Assembly: GCF_003248605.1 (NCBI RefSeq)
Contig: NZ_QFPF01000009.1
Span: 37,436-101,435, forward strand
Source of the DNA: Microbacterium sp.
GTDB lineage: Bacteria; Actinomycetota; Actinomycetes; Actinomycetales; Microbacteriaceae
Length of the DNA: 64,000 nucleotides
Direction: 5' to 3'
How positions within the stretch are numbered: the first letter of the stretch is position 1; every line of letters starts with the position of its first letter. A program made the translations under genes and the position numbers. The notes beneath the pieces were generated by a model. That model was not told the DNA's origin. It saw only the letters and a program-made list of their open reading frames with translations, and did not search any database. Shown in pieces: positions 32,138 to 40,532 of this stretch.

Positions 32138-32937
32138 GGTGCACCGCCGTCCCGGCGATCGGCCGACCGCCAGAGCGTCGCCGTCGCGTCACGCAGAAGT
32201 CCCTGCGTCACGGGGGAGACCGGTCGCGAGAGCAGGTCGGCGACGGGGGCGTCCTCGGCGACCCGTCCGTGCTCGAGCACGACGCCGTGCGTCGCGATCC
32301 GGGCGAGGACGGCGAGATCGTGGGTGATGAAGACCAGCGACATCCGGTCGTCGCGCACGAGTTGCGTGAGCAGGTCGAGCACGTCGGCCTGGATGGTGAC
32401 ATCGAGCGCCGTCGTCGGCTCATCGGCGATGAGCAGCCGAGGCCGGCAGGCGAGCGCCATGGCGATGGCGACGCGTTGGCGCTGGCCGCCGGAGAGCTGG
32501 TGGGGATAGCGCGAGACGATGTGCTCGGGGCCGGGAAGGCTCACCCGCCGGGCCTGCGCGAGGGCCCGATCGTTCGCGGTACGGCGTGAGACCCGTTCGT
32601 GGATGCGGATCGACTCCGCGATCTGACGACCCACCGGGCGAATGGGATTCAGCGCGGTGCGGGGCTCCTGGAACACGATTCCGATCTGGTCGCCGCGTAT
32701 CGCCGCGAGTTCGCGCTCGGACAGCCCGATCAGCTCGCGTCCATCCCAGCGCACGCTGCCCGATGCGGTGGCGCCTTCCGGCAGCAGGCCCAGGATCGCC
32801 AGCGCGGTCAGGGACTTCCCCGACCCCGACTCGCCGATCAGACCCACGCGTGCGCCGTCGGGTACGTCGAAGGAGACGCCGTCGACGACCCGTCGCCCGG
32901 CGACGTCGACACTCAGGTCGCGCACCTCCAGGCTCAC
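32134..32937 (-). CDS. Peptide ABC transporter ATP-binding protein (DppD/OppD-like)
   Basis: A 267-residue ATPase: Walker A GESGSGKSLTALAILGLLP, Q-loop FQEPRTALNPIRPVG, signature LSGGQRQRVAIAMAL and Walker B LLIADEPTTALDVTI, all of the DppD/OppD type. The GTG start at 32937 overlaps the permease stop by 4 bases. Together with the OppF-like gene it forms the heterodimeric motor. No truncation. Confidence 0.92.
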   Translation of the reverse strand: MSLEVRDLSVDVAGRRVVDGVSFDVPDGARVGLIGESGSGKSLTALAILGLLPEGATASGSVRWDGRELIGLSERELAAIRGDQIGIVFQEPRTALNPIRPVGRQIAESIRIHERVSRRTANDRALAQARRVSLPGPEHIVSRYPHQLSGGQRQRVAIAMALACRPRLLIADEPTTALDVTIQADVLDLLTQLVRDDRMSLVFITHDLAVLARIATHGVVLEHGRVAEDAPVADLLSRPVSPVTQGLLRDATATLWRSADRRDGGAP

Positions 32938-33818
32938 GAGACCACCGCCGGGGTGTGTGCGCGCGCCTCTCGCGCGGCTCCGCGGGCGTCCCGGAGGGTC
33001 GGGTCGGTCGCCTCGCGAACGGCGTCGCCCAACAGGTTCAGGCCGAGCACGGTCACCGTGATCACGAGGCCGGGCGTGAGCACCGAGAGCGGGTAGACCT
33101 GGATGTAGCTCTGCAGGTCTGCCAGCAGTCGCCCCCACGACGGTTCGGTGACGGACGCACCGAACCCGAGGTAGGACAGCCCCGCCTCGGCCAGCACGGC
33201 GACGGCCATCGACCACGACAGCTGCACGATGAAGACCGGCGCGACGTTCGGCAGCAGATGACGGAGGAGATTCTGCGACGGCGTGAGGCCGGCCGCGCGT
33301 CCCGCGAGCACGAAGTCGCTGTGCAGGACGCGGCGCAGCTCCGGGCGCGTGACGCGGGCGATGTTGACCCCGAACCCGATACCCACCGCCCACACGACGA
33401 CCCAGAGCGACCCGCCCCACACCGACGAGATCATCATCGCGATCAGCAGCACGGGAAAGGCGATCAGGATGTCCACGAGCACGGCGACCGATTCGCGCAC
33501 CCAGCGCGCGGCCAGCGCGCCGGCCGCGGCGAGGGCGAGGCCCACGAGCGTGGCGACGGCGCCCGCACCCGCGGCGACCGCGACGGTGGTGCGGGCGCCC
33601 GCCATGAGCATGCTGAGGATGTCGCGGCCGGTGTTGTCGGTTCCGAGCAGGTGCGGCCACCCCGGCGCGGACCAGCGCGCGGCGATGTCCACCCGCTGCG
33701 GGTCGAAGGGAGTCCAGATCAGCGAGACGAGGGCGGTGAGACCGATGGCGGCCACCACGAGCAGCCCGAACCGACCCGTCGACAGATTCCACAGGCGCGA
33801 CAGCCACCGCGCTCTCAT
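32934..33818 (-). CDS. Peptide ABC transporter permease (DppC/OppC-like)
   Basis: A 294-residue inner-membrane permease. N-terminal helix at about 16-36, then LLGTDNTGRDILSMLMAGARTT, the OppC N-terminal signature; five more helices; and the EAA loop VLAGRAAGLTPSQNLLRHLLPNV that docks on the ATPase. The gene starts 4 bases inside the end of the DppB-like gene. Confidence 0.92.
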   Translation of the reverse strand: MRARWLSRLWNLSTGRFGLLVVAAIGLTALVSLIWTPFDPQRVDIAARWSAPGWPHLLGTDNTGRDILSMLMAGARTTVAVAAGAGAVATLVGLALAAAGALAARWVRESVAVLVDILIAFPVLLIAMMISSVWGGSLWVVVWAVGIGFGVNIARVTRPELRRVLHSDFVLAGRAAGLTPSQNLLRHLLPNVAPVFIVQLSWSMAVAVLAEAGLSYLGFGASVTEPSWGRLLADLQSYIQVYPLSVLTPGLVITVTVLGLNLLGDAVREATDPTLRDARGAAREARAHTPAVVS

Positions 33819-34765
33819 GCCGCCTCCCGCAGTCGCGGGTCCAGTGCACGGTGCACGAGATCGACGACGAACCCGAGCACCAGGACGAAGCCGGTCAGCA
33901 CCAGCAGCTCTCCCTGGACCTTCTCGAGGTCGCGGGCCCCGACATCCGTCACCAGCATGCGTCCGATCCCCGGCAGCGCGAAGAGCTGCTCGATGACGAC
34001 CGAGCCCACGATGATGCCGGCCACCTGAAGCGCGAGGACGGTGATCACCGAGAGTGCGACGTTCGGCAGCCCGTGCCGGACGAGCGCTTGATCTCGGGTG
34101 AGGCCCTTCGCCGCGGCGGTGCGCACGTAATCCTGGCCGACGGCCTGCAGCGTCGCGCTGCGCACGAATCGCATGAGCATCGCCCCCTCGATGACGCCGA
34201 TCGTGAGCGCGGGGAGCACCAGCGCGCGCACGGCGGCGGCGGGATCATCCCATCCCGCCCGCGGAAATCCCTGGGCCGGGAGCCAGCCCAGCCACACCGC
34301 GAAGACGACGACACCCAGCATCCCGGCCCAGACGACCGGCACGGCAGCGAGTGTCTGGGCCCCGACGCTCAGTCCGGTCGCGCCGGCCCGGCCGCGCCGC
34401 ATGGCCGCGAGCACACCGAGCGGCAGCGCGATCAGCATCGCGATCAGCAGCGCCAGCAGTCCCAGCGGCACCGTCACCTGCGCCTTCTGCCACAGCTCAT
34501 CGGCCACCGATGACCCGGTGAGGAACGAGGTGCCGAGGTCGCCCCGCAGAACTCCGCCGATCCAGTCGAGGTACTGCACCACGAGAGGGCGATCCAGACC
34601 CAGACGCACGCGGATGGCGGCGACCTGTTCGGGGGTGCCCTGCGTGCCCGCGATCATCTGGGCGACATCGCCGGGCAGCACGCGCAGTGTCACGAAGATC
34701 AGCACGCTCGCGACCAGAAGCCCCACGATCAGGAGGGCCGTGCGGGTCGCGGCGTAACGGATCAC
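33815..34765 (-). CDS. Peptide ABC transporter permease (DppB/OppB-like)
   Basis: A 316-residue permease with the usual first helix and long periplasmic stretch (VTLRVLPGDVAQMIAG, RLGLDRPLVVQYLDWIGGVLRGDLGTS) and EAA loop VRTAAAKGLTRDQALVRHGLPN. Six helices expected. It begins 1 base after the substrate-binding gene's stop. Ligand inferred from family: di/oligopeptides, nickel or other Dpp-type solutes. Confidence 0.92.
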   Translation of the reverse strand: MIRYAATRTALLIVGLLVASVLIFVTLRVLPGDVAQMIAGTQGTPEQVAAIRVRLGLDRPLVVQYLDWIGGVLRGDLGTSFLTGSSVADELWQKAQVTVPLGLLALLIAMLIALPLGVLAAMRRGRAGATGLSVGAQTLAAVPVVWAGMLGVVVFAVWLGWLPAQGFPRAGWDDPAAAVRALVLPALTIGVIEGAMLMRFVRSATLQAVGQDYVRTAAAKGLTRDQALVRHGLPNVALSVITVLALQVAGIIVGSVVIEQLFALPGIGRMLVTDVGARDLEKVQGELLVLTGFVLVLGFVVDLVHRALDPRLREAA

Positions 34766-34766
34766 G

Positions 34767-36278
34767 TCAGTCGCTGAGCTTGCCGAGCCCCGCGACGTTC
34801 AGGCGCTCGTTGACGTTCACCGACGGCATGCCGACGACGTCCGAGCCCACCGCGAGCACGGACGCGCCGTTGTAGAGCCAGTCCGCGGCCATGTCCTCCG
34901 AGACGATGCGCGCGGCCTCGGCCAGCAGCTCGGCCGCCTCCTCCTCGTCGACGGCGACGAGGGACTGCGCGTACAGCTCCTGCACCTCGGCGTTGTCGTA
35001 GGTGAAGTAGTAGTCCGGATCGGCCCAGTTCTCGAAGTCGCGCGACTCCGTGTGGAGCACGAAACTGAGGTCGTAGTCCTGATTGGTGTAGACATCCTGC
35101 AGCCATGCGGCGAACTCGACCGAGTCGACCTCCAGCTCGATGCCCACGTCGCCGAGCTGCGAGATCAGGATCTGCGGGATCGTGGTGGTGTAGAACGAGG
35201 GGATCGTGAGGGTCAGCTCGAGGTCCTCGGCGCCGGCTTCGGCGAGCAGCTCGCGCGCACCCTCGGGGTCGTAGGGCACGAGGTCGGAGAGATCCTCGTA
35301 TCCGGGGTCGAGCTCGGGGATCGGGCCGTACATGGTCTGCCCGGCCCCGAGCGCCTCGATGATCGCGTCGTGGTCGATGGCGCGGCGGATCGCCTCGCGC
35401 ACGCGGATGTCATCGAGCGGCGCCTGGCGGCTGTTCATCGCCAGCGTGCCCTTGTCGGTCGACTGTCCCGTCACGAGGGCGAAGTCGCCGTTCGCCTCCA
35501 CCTGGTCGGCGAGGGTCGCATCGAAACCGGTGAGTACGTCGACCTCGCCCGCAAGGGCCGCGTTCAGGGCCGCCGTGGGGTCGGGGATGTAGTCGAACAC
35601 GACCTCGGCGGAGGCCGCGGGGTCGCCCCAGTATGCGTCGTTGCGCACGAAGGTGATGCTGTCGCCCTGGCGCCAGCTGGTCAGGAGGAACGGTCCCGTG
35701 CCGTTCGCGTCCGTCGCACGCTCAGTCGTGTCGCCCTCCTTGAAGACGAGACCCGCGCGCCCGGAGAGGGTCCACAGCAGCCGGGAGTCGGGCTCGGACA
35801 GGGTGAGGACGACATCCTGGCCGTTCGCGGTGATGGCGCTCACCTTCGCCAGGCGCGAGGAGTCGACGAATTCGGGGTCGTCCCGCACCGCCTGGATCGA
35901 GGTGACGACATCCTGCGGGGTGAGCGGCTGGCCGTCGTGGAAGGTCACGCCCTCTCGCACCGTGAAGGTGTAGGTCAGGCCGTCATCCGACACGGTGTAG
36001 TCGCTCGCAAGCGTCGGCACGATCTGCTGGTCGGGCGTTCGCGAGACGAGACCCTGATAGACGTTGTCGATGAGGATCTGATCGAGCGCCGCGCCGGAGG
36101 TGGTGCGGATGTCGAGGTTGCTCGGCTCGAGCACGAGACGCACGATCACCGACGCGTCCGTGTCGGGCGCCCCCGTGGCCGTGGGGGTGGGGTCGGTCTC
36201 GCCGGCCGTGCACGAAACGAGGGCCAGGGCGAGCGCGGCGAGGCCGGCGACGCCCAGGAGTGCAGGACGGCGGAGCAT
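34767..36278 (-). CDS. Peptide/nickel ABC transporter substrate-binding lipoprotein
   Basis: A 503-residue SBP_bac_5 (cluster C) protein. Lipoprotein signal peptide with lipobox LVSC (cysteine at about residue 23) after an AALALAL core, then a Thr-rich linker. Family signatures: DGLTYTFTVREGVTFHDGQPLTPQDV and NSRQAPLDDIRVREAIRRAID. Delivers its ligand to the DppBC-like channel encoded downstream. The exact ligand, whether peptide, nickel chelate or other, cannot be told. First gene of the importer operon; a 155-base gap upstream probably contains the promoter. Confidence 0.93.
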   Translation of the reverse strand: MLRRPALLGVAGLAALALALVSCTAGETDPTPTATGAPDTDASVIVRLVLEPSNLDIRTTSGAALDQILIDNVYQGLVSRTPDQQIVPTLASDYTVSDDGLTYTFTVREGVTFHDGQPLTPQDVVTSIQAVRDDPEFVDSSRLAKVSAITANGQDVVLTLSEPDSRLLWTLSGRAGLVFKEGDTTERATDANGTGPFLLTSWRQGDSITFVRNDAYWGDPAASAEVVFDYIPDPTAALNAALAGEVDVLTGFDATLADQVEANGDFALVTGQSTDKGTLAMNSRQAPLDDIRVREAIRRAIDHDAIIEALGAGQTMYGPIPELDPGYEDLSDLVPYDPEGARELLAEAGAEDLELTLTIPSFYTTTIPQILISQLGDVGIELEVDSVEFAAWLQDVYTNQDYDLSFVLHTESRDFENWADPDYYFTYDNAEVQELYAQSLVAVDEEEAAELLAEAARIVSEDMAADWLYNGASVLAVGSDVVGMPSVNVNERLNVAGLGKLSD

Positions 36279-36433
36279 GGGGGTTCCTTTCGGAGAGGCC
36301 GCGGCATCCGACTGCTGTGTGAAGATCCGCGTCCGTGCGTGTGCGAACGGCTGCGATCATCCAGCCTATGCGGCGGCGGGCGGCGGGTCGCGTCACCCCT
36401 GCCACTCAACGCGATATCGATCGCGCGTCTTCC

Positions 36434-37354
36434 CTACGCCGTCGCGAGGGTGCGGATCCTCGCCCCCAGCGCGCCGGGCATCTCCTCCTGCACATTGTGG
36501 CCGGCGGGCAGCGTCTCGATGGATGCCGTCGGCACACGCCGCGCGAACTCGCGGGCGTCCTCGGGTGTGACGTACCCGCGTTCGCCGCGGAGGAGGGTCA
36601 CGGGCGCGGTGGTGGCGGCCAGGTCGTCCCAGCCACCCTCGGACAGTGCGGGCGCCGGTGCCTGCACTGCCGCCCCGGACGGCACCGCGAGGGCAGCTGC
36701 TGCGAGATGGGCGAAGTGATGCTTCCATTCGACCCGCCCGTCGGGGCGGACGCGGGAGTTGAGGAACACCCCGCGTTCGGCGGCGCGACGCGACCCGCCG
36801 AGACCGAAGGCGAGCGCGCGCTCGACGAGGTCGTCGCGGGAGGCGAAATCGGTCGGCCCGGCGAAGAACCGCCGGATCTGCGAGGGTCCGGCGGCGGGAT
36901 CGATGCCCGGGGTGATGTCGATGATCACGAGACGCGACACGAGGTCGGGGCGCAGGGCCGCGACCGCTGCGGCGGTCAGGCCGCCGAGGGAGTGGCCGAC
37001 GAGCAGCTGCGGCCCCTCGGTCCATGTCTCGATGGCCGCCGCGACATCGGGGGCGATGACGCGCGCACGGTAGTCGGCGTCGGCGCGCCAGGCCGAGTCC
37101 CCGTGCCCGGGCAGGTCGATCGCGAGTGCCGGCATCCCGGATGCGAGAACCGTCACGTCCCAGGTGTGGGCGTTCAGGCCCGCGCCGTGCAGCAGCGTGA
37201 TGGCCGGGGGAGCGTCGCCCCACGCGAGGGCGCTGATCGCGCCGCGCCCCGCCGCCTCCGTCGTGAGACGGCGGACGCGGGGAAGGGAACCCTCGACGCC
37301 CGCGTCGCGAGCCTGTTCGGCCAGGAACGAGAACTCGTCCGGGGCATCGGTCAT
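36434..37354 (-). CDS. Alpha/beta-hydrolase
   Basis: A 306-residue alpha/beta-hydrolase. Oxyanion strand ITLLHGAGLNAHTW, nucleophile elbow LLVGHSLGGLTAA (Ser near residue 120), and terminal histidine in TLPAGHNVQEEMPGALG. The acid residue is probably in the strand before TPEDAREF. Start at ATG 37354 is chosen from the conserved EFSFLAEQA N-terminus; the preceding reading frame is low-complexity. Substrate unknown. Divergent from the AhpD-like gene. Confidence 0.87.
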   Translation of the reverse strand: MTDAPDEFSFLAEQARDAGVEGSLPRVRRLTTEAAGRGAISALAWGDAPPAITLLHGAGLNAHTWDVTVLASGMPALAIDLPGHGDSAWRADADYRARVIAPDVAAAIETWTEGPQLLVGHSLGGLTAAAVAALRPDLVSRLVIIDITPGIDPAAGPSQIRRFFAGPTDFASRDDLVERALAFGLGGSRRAAERGVFLNSRVRPDGRVEWKHHFAHLAAAALAVPSGAAVQAPAPALSEGGWDDLAATTAPVTLLRGERGYVTPEDAREFARRVPTASIETLPAGHNVQEEMPGALGARIRTLATA

Positions 37355-37465
37355 CTCGGCATCCTTCGCTCGGTGTGCGGTCGCCTGCGTGGGCCCCCAC
37401 CGGCATTGTGAACCGCGTCGCCCGGTCTGCGCCAATCGTCCGGGCCCGCGTGCGCCGCGCGTCGT

Positions 37466-37471
37466 TAGGGT
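37466..37471 (+). promoter_or_regulatory. -10 box TAGGGT, leaderless promoter
   Basis: TAGGGT lies exactly 6 bases before the ATG at 37478. Confidence 0.55.
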
Positions 37472-37477
37472 GGGCGT

Positions 37478-37951
37478 ATGAGCGAGTCGCGCGTGCACCT
37501 CTCCCGCTCCGAGCCCGAGGCCTACCGCGCCCTCGACGCCTTCTCCAAGGCCGTCGGCGCGATCGCACGGAGCAACGGCATCGATGCCCGGCTGCGCGAG
37601 CTCGTCCTGCTGCACGTCTCCCAGCTCAACGGCTGCGCGTTCTGCGTGCGCATCCACGTCGACCGCGGTCTCACCGCAGGTGTCGGCGTCGACGACATCT
37701 CGCAGCTGCCCGTCTGGCGCGAGTCCGGTGTCTTCTCCGAGCGTGAGCGCGCCGCGCTGGAGCTTGCCGAGGCCTTCACCTTCATCCACGACGGGGGAGT
37801 CTCCGACGACGTCTACGACCGTGTCGGCGCTGTGCTGACCGAGAAGGAGTACACAGCGATCAGCTGGCTGAGCGTGTCGATCAACGCCTTCAACCGTGTC
37901 GCGATCGCAGGTCGCTATCCGGTCCCGCCGCGGGAGGAACAGGATTCGTGA
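37478..37951 (+). CDS. Carboxymuconolactone-decarboxylase/AhpD-like protein
   Basis: A 157-residue all-helical protein with the AhpD redox motif in LNGCAFCVRIHVDRG: C-x-x-C followed by H, with the upstream acidic residue on the preceding helix (LRELVLLHVS). AhpD reduces AhpC; related single-domain proteins are general alkylhydroperoxidases. The C-terminal half (SERERAALELAEAFTFIHDG) is typical. The downstream phosphatase gene overlaps its stop by 4 bases (GTGA). Confidence 0.88.
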   Translation: MSESRVHLSRSEPEAYRALDAFSKAVGAIARSNGIDARLRELVLLHVSQLNGCAFCVRIHVDRGLTAGVGVDDISQLPVWRESGVFSERERAALELAEAFTFIHDGGVSDDVYDRVGAVLTEKEYTAISWLSVSINAFNRVAIAGRYPVPPREEQDS

Positions 37952-38670
37952 GTGACCTCACGCTGATCTCGGGCGCGCTGAACTTCCGCGACACCGGGGG
38001 GCTGCCCGCGGGCAGCGGGGTGACCCGGCACGGGATGCTGTTCCGCTCGGGCAACCTCGCGACGGTCGATGAGCGGGGGCTCGAAGCGCTGCGCGGGCTC
38101 GCGCTGCGACGGATCATCGACCTGCGCGACGACGAGGAGGTCGTGCGGGCGCCGAGCATCGTCGGAGAGGGCCCCGAAACGATCCGCGTCCCGCTGTTCC
38201 ACGGTTCGGTCGGGTCGTTCTTCCAGCGTGATGTGGGACTCGACGAGCTGTATCGCTCGATGATCGACGACTCGGCCGACCGCGTGGTCGATGTGGTGCG
38301 CGGCGTGATCGGCGTGCAGCCGGTGCTCGTGCACTGCACGGTGGGCAAGGATCGCACGGGGGTGACCGTCGCGCTGACCCTGCTGGCCGCCGGCGTCGAT
38401 CTCGATGCGGTGGTCGCCGACTACGCCCGCACGGAACGGATGCTCCCCGAGGCGCGCAACCGCGAGGTGGTGCGCCGGATCCGTTCGGTCCATCCCGACG
38501 CCACGCGGATCGAGGAGCTCGCCACGCGGTCGCCGGCCCCGGTCATGTCCGCGCTCATGTCTGAGCTGACGGAGCGCTACGGCGCGCCCGTGGAGTTCCT
38601 GCGCGCGCACGGACTGGCCGACGACGAGATCGCGGAGCTTCGGCGGGTGCTGGTGGCGCCGTCGTCGTGA
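37948..38670 (+). CDS. Tyrosine-protein phosphatase (MptpB-like)
   Basis: A 240-residue dual-specificity/tyrosine phosphatase. The P-loop is VHCTVGKDRTGVTVAL with C130 and R136, and the lysine after Gly is the mark of the MptpB/lipid-phosphatase-like group. N-terminal FRDTGGLPAGSGVTRHGMLFRSGNL matches the family start. The aspartate general acid is probably in the RSMIDDSADR region. MptpB is secreted, but no signal is visible here. GTG start coupled to the AhpD-like gene. Confidence 0.9.
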   Translation: MSDLTLISGALNFRDTGGLPAGSGVTRHGMLFRSGNLATVDERGLEALRGLALRRIIDLRDDEEVVRAPSIVGEGPETIRVPLFHGSVGSFFQRDVGLDELYRSMIDDSADRVVDVVRGVIGVQPVLVHCTVGKDRTGVTVALTLLAAGVDLDAVVADYARTERMLPEARNREVVRRIRSVHPDATRIEELATRSPAPVMSALMSELTERYGAPVEFLRAHGLADDEIAELRRVLVAPSS

Positions 38671-38692
38671 CGGCAGATGTCGGCGAGTGAGG

Positions 38693-38719
38693 TTAGGTGT
38701 GCCTTGCCTTGGGTATACT
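38693..38719 (+). promoter_or_regulatory. DtxR/IdeR-type iron box overlapping the SIP-gene promoter
   Basis: The 19-base segment 38693-38711 reads TTAGGTGTGCCTTGCCTTG, matching about 14 of 19 positions of the DtxR/IdeR consensus with the AGG/CCT dyad kept. It directly precedes the -10 TATACT (38714-38719) and the ATG at 38729. Iron repression of this gene is inferred. Confidence 0.6.
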
Positions 38720-38728
38720 GAGGGTGCC

Positions 38729-39193
38729 ATGTCGAACGAGATCGCACACAACGACGCCGCCTGCCGCGCACCGCGGCACTCGCGCGTCTCGCACCTGATC
38801 ACCGCCGACGAGAACTCGCTGGCCGATCTCGAGGCACTGCTGGCCACACTGCCGCTGTGCTCGACGGGTCGCGTGTTCGTCGAGGTTCCGGATGCGTCGT
38901 TCATCGGGCGCATCTCGGCGCCCGCCCGCATGACGGTGGCCTGGCTCGATCGTTCGGCCCGGTCCGGAGAACCCGGTACCGGCCGCCTGTGCCCCGCGGG
39001 TGCCGCACTCGCGCGCGCCGTGACCGCCTGGGCCGACGAGATGATGTGCGACGAGGGCGATCAGACCCGCGTCTTCCTGCTGGGCGGGTTCCTCGGCACG
39101 GCCGACATCGTCGACCACCTCGTCGAGCGCCGCAACGTCGCGCGCGAGACGATCCACACTCCCGAGCGCTTCGGGCTGCTCACCGCCCGCTGA
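38729..39193 (+). CDS. Stand-alone SIP (siderophore-interacting protein) C-terminal domain
   Basis: A 154-residue protein made of the NAD(P)H-binding half of siderophore-interacting ferric reductases: VSHLITADENSLADLEALLATLP, the mid segment TVAWLDRSARSGEPG, and the C-terminal FLLGGFLGTADIVDHLVERRNVARETIHTPERFGLL. The FAD-binding barrel of full SIP proteins is missing, and this is not a truncation at a gene edge. It may act with another flavoprotein, but that is inference. Starts at ATG 38729, right behind the iron box and -10. Its last 14 bases overlap the convergent HExxH gene. Confidence 0.8.
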   Translation: MSNEIAHNDAACRAPRHSRVSHLITADENSLADLEALLATLPLCSTGRVFVEVPDASFIGRISAPARMTVAWLDRSARSGEPGTGRLCPAGAALARAVTAWADEMMCDEGDQTRVFLLGGFLGTADIVDHLVERRNVARETIHTPERFGLLTAR

Positions 39194-39641
39194 CGCCGCG
39201 GCGCAGATAGCGCCCGTCCTCCAGCCCCGCCTCGATCTCGAAGCGGTTCTTCAGGGGGTTGCGCCCCGCCACCGTATAGAGCAGGGGCATCAGGAAACCG
39301 TACCGGCGCCATTGCCGGGCGTGTACGGCCTCGTGGCGCAGGAGGCTCGGCGTGACGGGCGCGGTACCCGTGAGGAAGCAGCCGCCGACGCAGACGCCGC
39401 CGCGGGGAAACGCCCACGCGGGCAGCCCACGGAACACCCAGAGGCCTCCGCGGCGCTCCACCCGCCCCGTGCTCCACAGCGATCCCCAGATCCAGCCGAT
39501 CGTCGTGCCGTACACATAGCCCGCTCGGCTGATCGGAGAATCCAGCAGCACCGCGGGGATCAGGCGGTCGATGCGAGTGCCCCGGCGCACGGCACGGTCG
39601 GCGGCCTCGCGCCACCCCGGCGGCGGGGTCAGCGGGCTCAT
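39180..39641 (-). CDS. Conserved protein with HExxH motif, unknown function
   Basis: A 153-residue protein that I cannot name. An N-terminal basic helix, a strand-rich Gly/Trp part (GTTIGWIWGSLWSTG, RVERRGGLWVFRGLP), and SLLRHEAVHARQWRRYGF, where HEAVH has the HExxH form of zinc peptidases. Followed by RNPLKNRFEIEAGL. One possible membrane segment around YGTTIGWIWGSLW. Similar proteins occur in Microbacteriaceae, often labelled Fe-S oxidoreductase without cysteine support. It overlaps the arginase-like gene (ATGA) and converges on the SIP gene. Confidence 0.65.
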   Translation of the reverse strand: MSPLTPPPGWREAADRAVRRGTRIDRLIPAVLLDSPISRAGYVYGTTIGWIWGSLWSTGRVERRGGLWVFRGLPAWAFPRGGVCVGGCFLTGTAPVTPSLLRHEAVHARQWRRYGFLMPLLYTVAGRNPLKNRFEIEAGLEDGRYLRRGVSGR

Positions 39642-40465
39642 GCGAGCGCACCCACGATGCGCAGGATAGCGCCCAGATCGTCCACGGCCGCCTCAGGAGA
39701 GGCCGGCGCGAACCCCGTGAGTGCGCCGCCGACCAGCGGCGCCGCCGCGCCGACAGCGGCGATCGCTCGAGTCAGTGCCGCGACATCCACCCCGAAGGGC
39801 TCGGGGGCGGGGATGCCGGTGATCACGGCGGGATCGAGCACGTCCAGGGCGACGTGCACGAAGACGGCCGAGGGCGCCAGTGCGACCACCGCCGCACCGA
39901 GTGCGTCGGGATCGACGTCCTGCTGGACGGCGACACCGAGCCGCGACGCGACGTCGAGTTCGTGCGGGTCGATCGCGCGCGCGCCGGCGAGGATGAGCTG
40001 CGACGCAGGCAGATCGGCGCCGGGGAGATCCTGCGGCACGACGGCGTCGATCACCGCGCGGGCCGCCATGCTCTCGTAGGCACCTCCGGGAGCAGACGAC
40101 GTGTCGTGCAGGCCCGGGTGCGCAGCGAACCACACCACGACGATCCGTTCCGAGCCGGTGTGCGCGGTATCGGTCACCGCCGCACGCGCGGCCGTCGCCG
40201 CGACGCCCGCGTCGCCGCCGATGCTGACGGTGCGCTCGCCGGCCGGGGCGCGCCCGGCCTCGAGCTGGGCCCGGATCGAGCGTCGCAGCGAGCCCCACCG
40301 GCGCACCCCGGTGCCGAGCTCCTCGCCGGCCTCGAGGGGAACGTCGACGATGGTCGTCGCGGCGCGCGGCAGATCGCCGGCGACCGCGTGTGCGCCGTCG
40401 ATGAGCCGCATGGCGCGCGACGCCGCCGACCCCTGCCACTGCGGCACGACGACGAATCTGGTCAT
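39638..40465 (-). CDS. Arginase/agmatinase-like protein, metal site degenerate
   Basis: A 275-residue ureohydrolase-fold protein. The family motifs are visible but damaged: GGDAG for GGDHS, WFAAHPGLHD for W-x-DAH-x-D, and HVALDVLDP for S-x-D-x-D-x-x-DP. Four of the usual manganese ligands are changed, so the normal hydrolase activity is doubtful; it may be a pseudoenzyme or use another chemistry. Full-length ORF with no stop. Coupled to the HExxH gene downstream (ATGA overlap). A strong hairpin (40483-40520) lies between it and pspA. Confidence 0.75.
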   Translation of the reverse strand: MTRFVVVPQWQGSAASRAMRLIDGAHAVAGDLPRAATTIVDVPLEAGEELGTGVRRWGSLRRSIRAQLEAGRAPAGERTVSIGGDAGVAATAARAAVTDTAHTGSERIVVVWFAAHPGLHDTSSAPGGAYESMAARAVIDAVVPQDLPGADLPASQLILAGARAIDPHELDVASRLGVAVQQDVDPDALGAAVVALAPSAVFVHVALDVLDPAVITGIPAPEPFGVDVAALTRAIAAVGAAAPLVGGALTGFAPASPEAAVDDLGAILRIVGALA

Positions 40466-40482
40466 CGGACTCCTTCGATCGG

Positions 40483-40520
40483 CGATGCCCCGGGCGGCAC
40501 AGGGCCGCGCCGGGGCATCG
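40483..40520 (-). terminator. Hairpin terminator downstream of pspA
   Basis: Stem of 11 bp (40483-40493 with 40510-40520) continuing after one bulged G into 5 bp more (40494-40498 with 40504-40508), and a small loop. Lies past the pspA stop. Confidence 0.6.
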
Positions 40521-40532
40521 GGGAGAACCTCG

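Noticed and set aside
36279..36433. Small gene between the substrate-binding protein and the hydrolase
   Set aside because: Only short frames without a ribosome binding site; most likely the importer promoter region.
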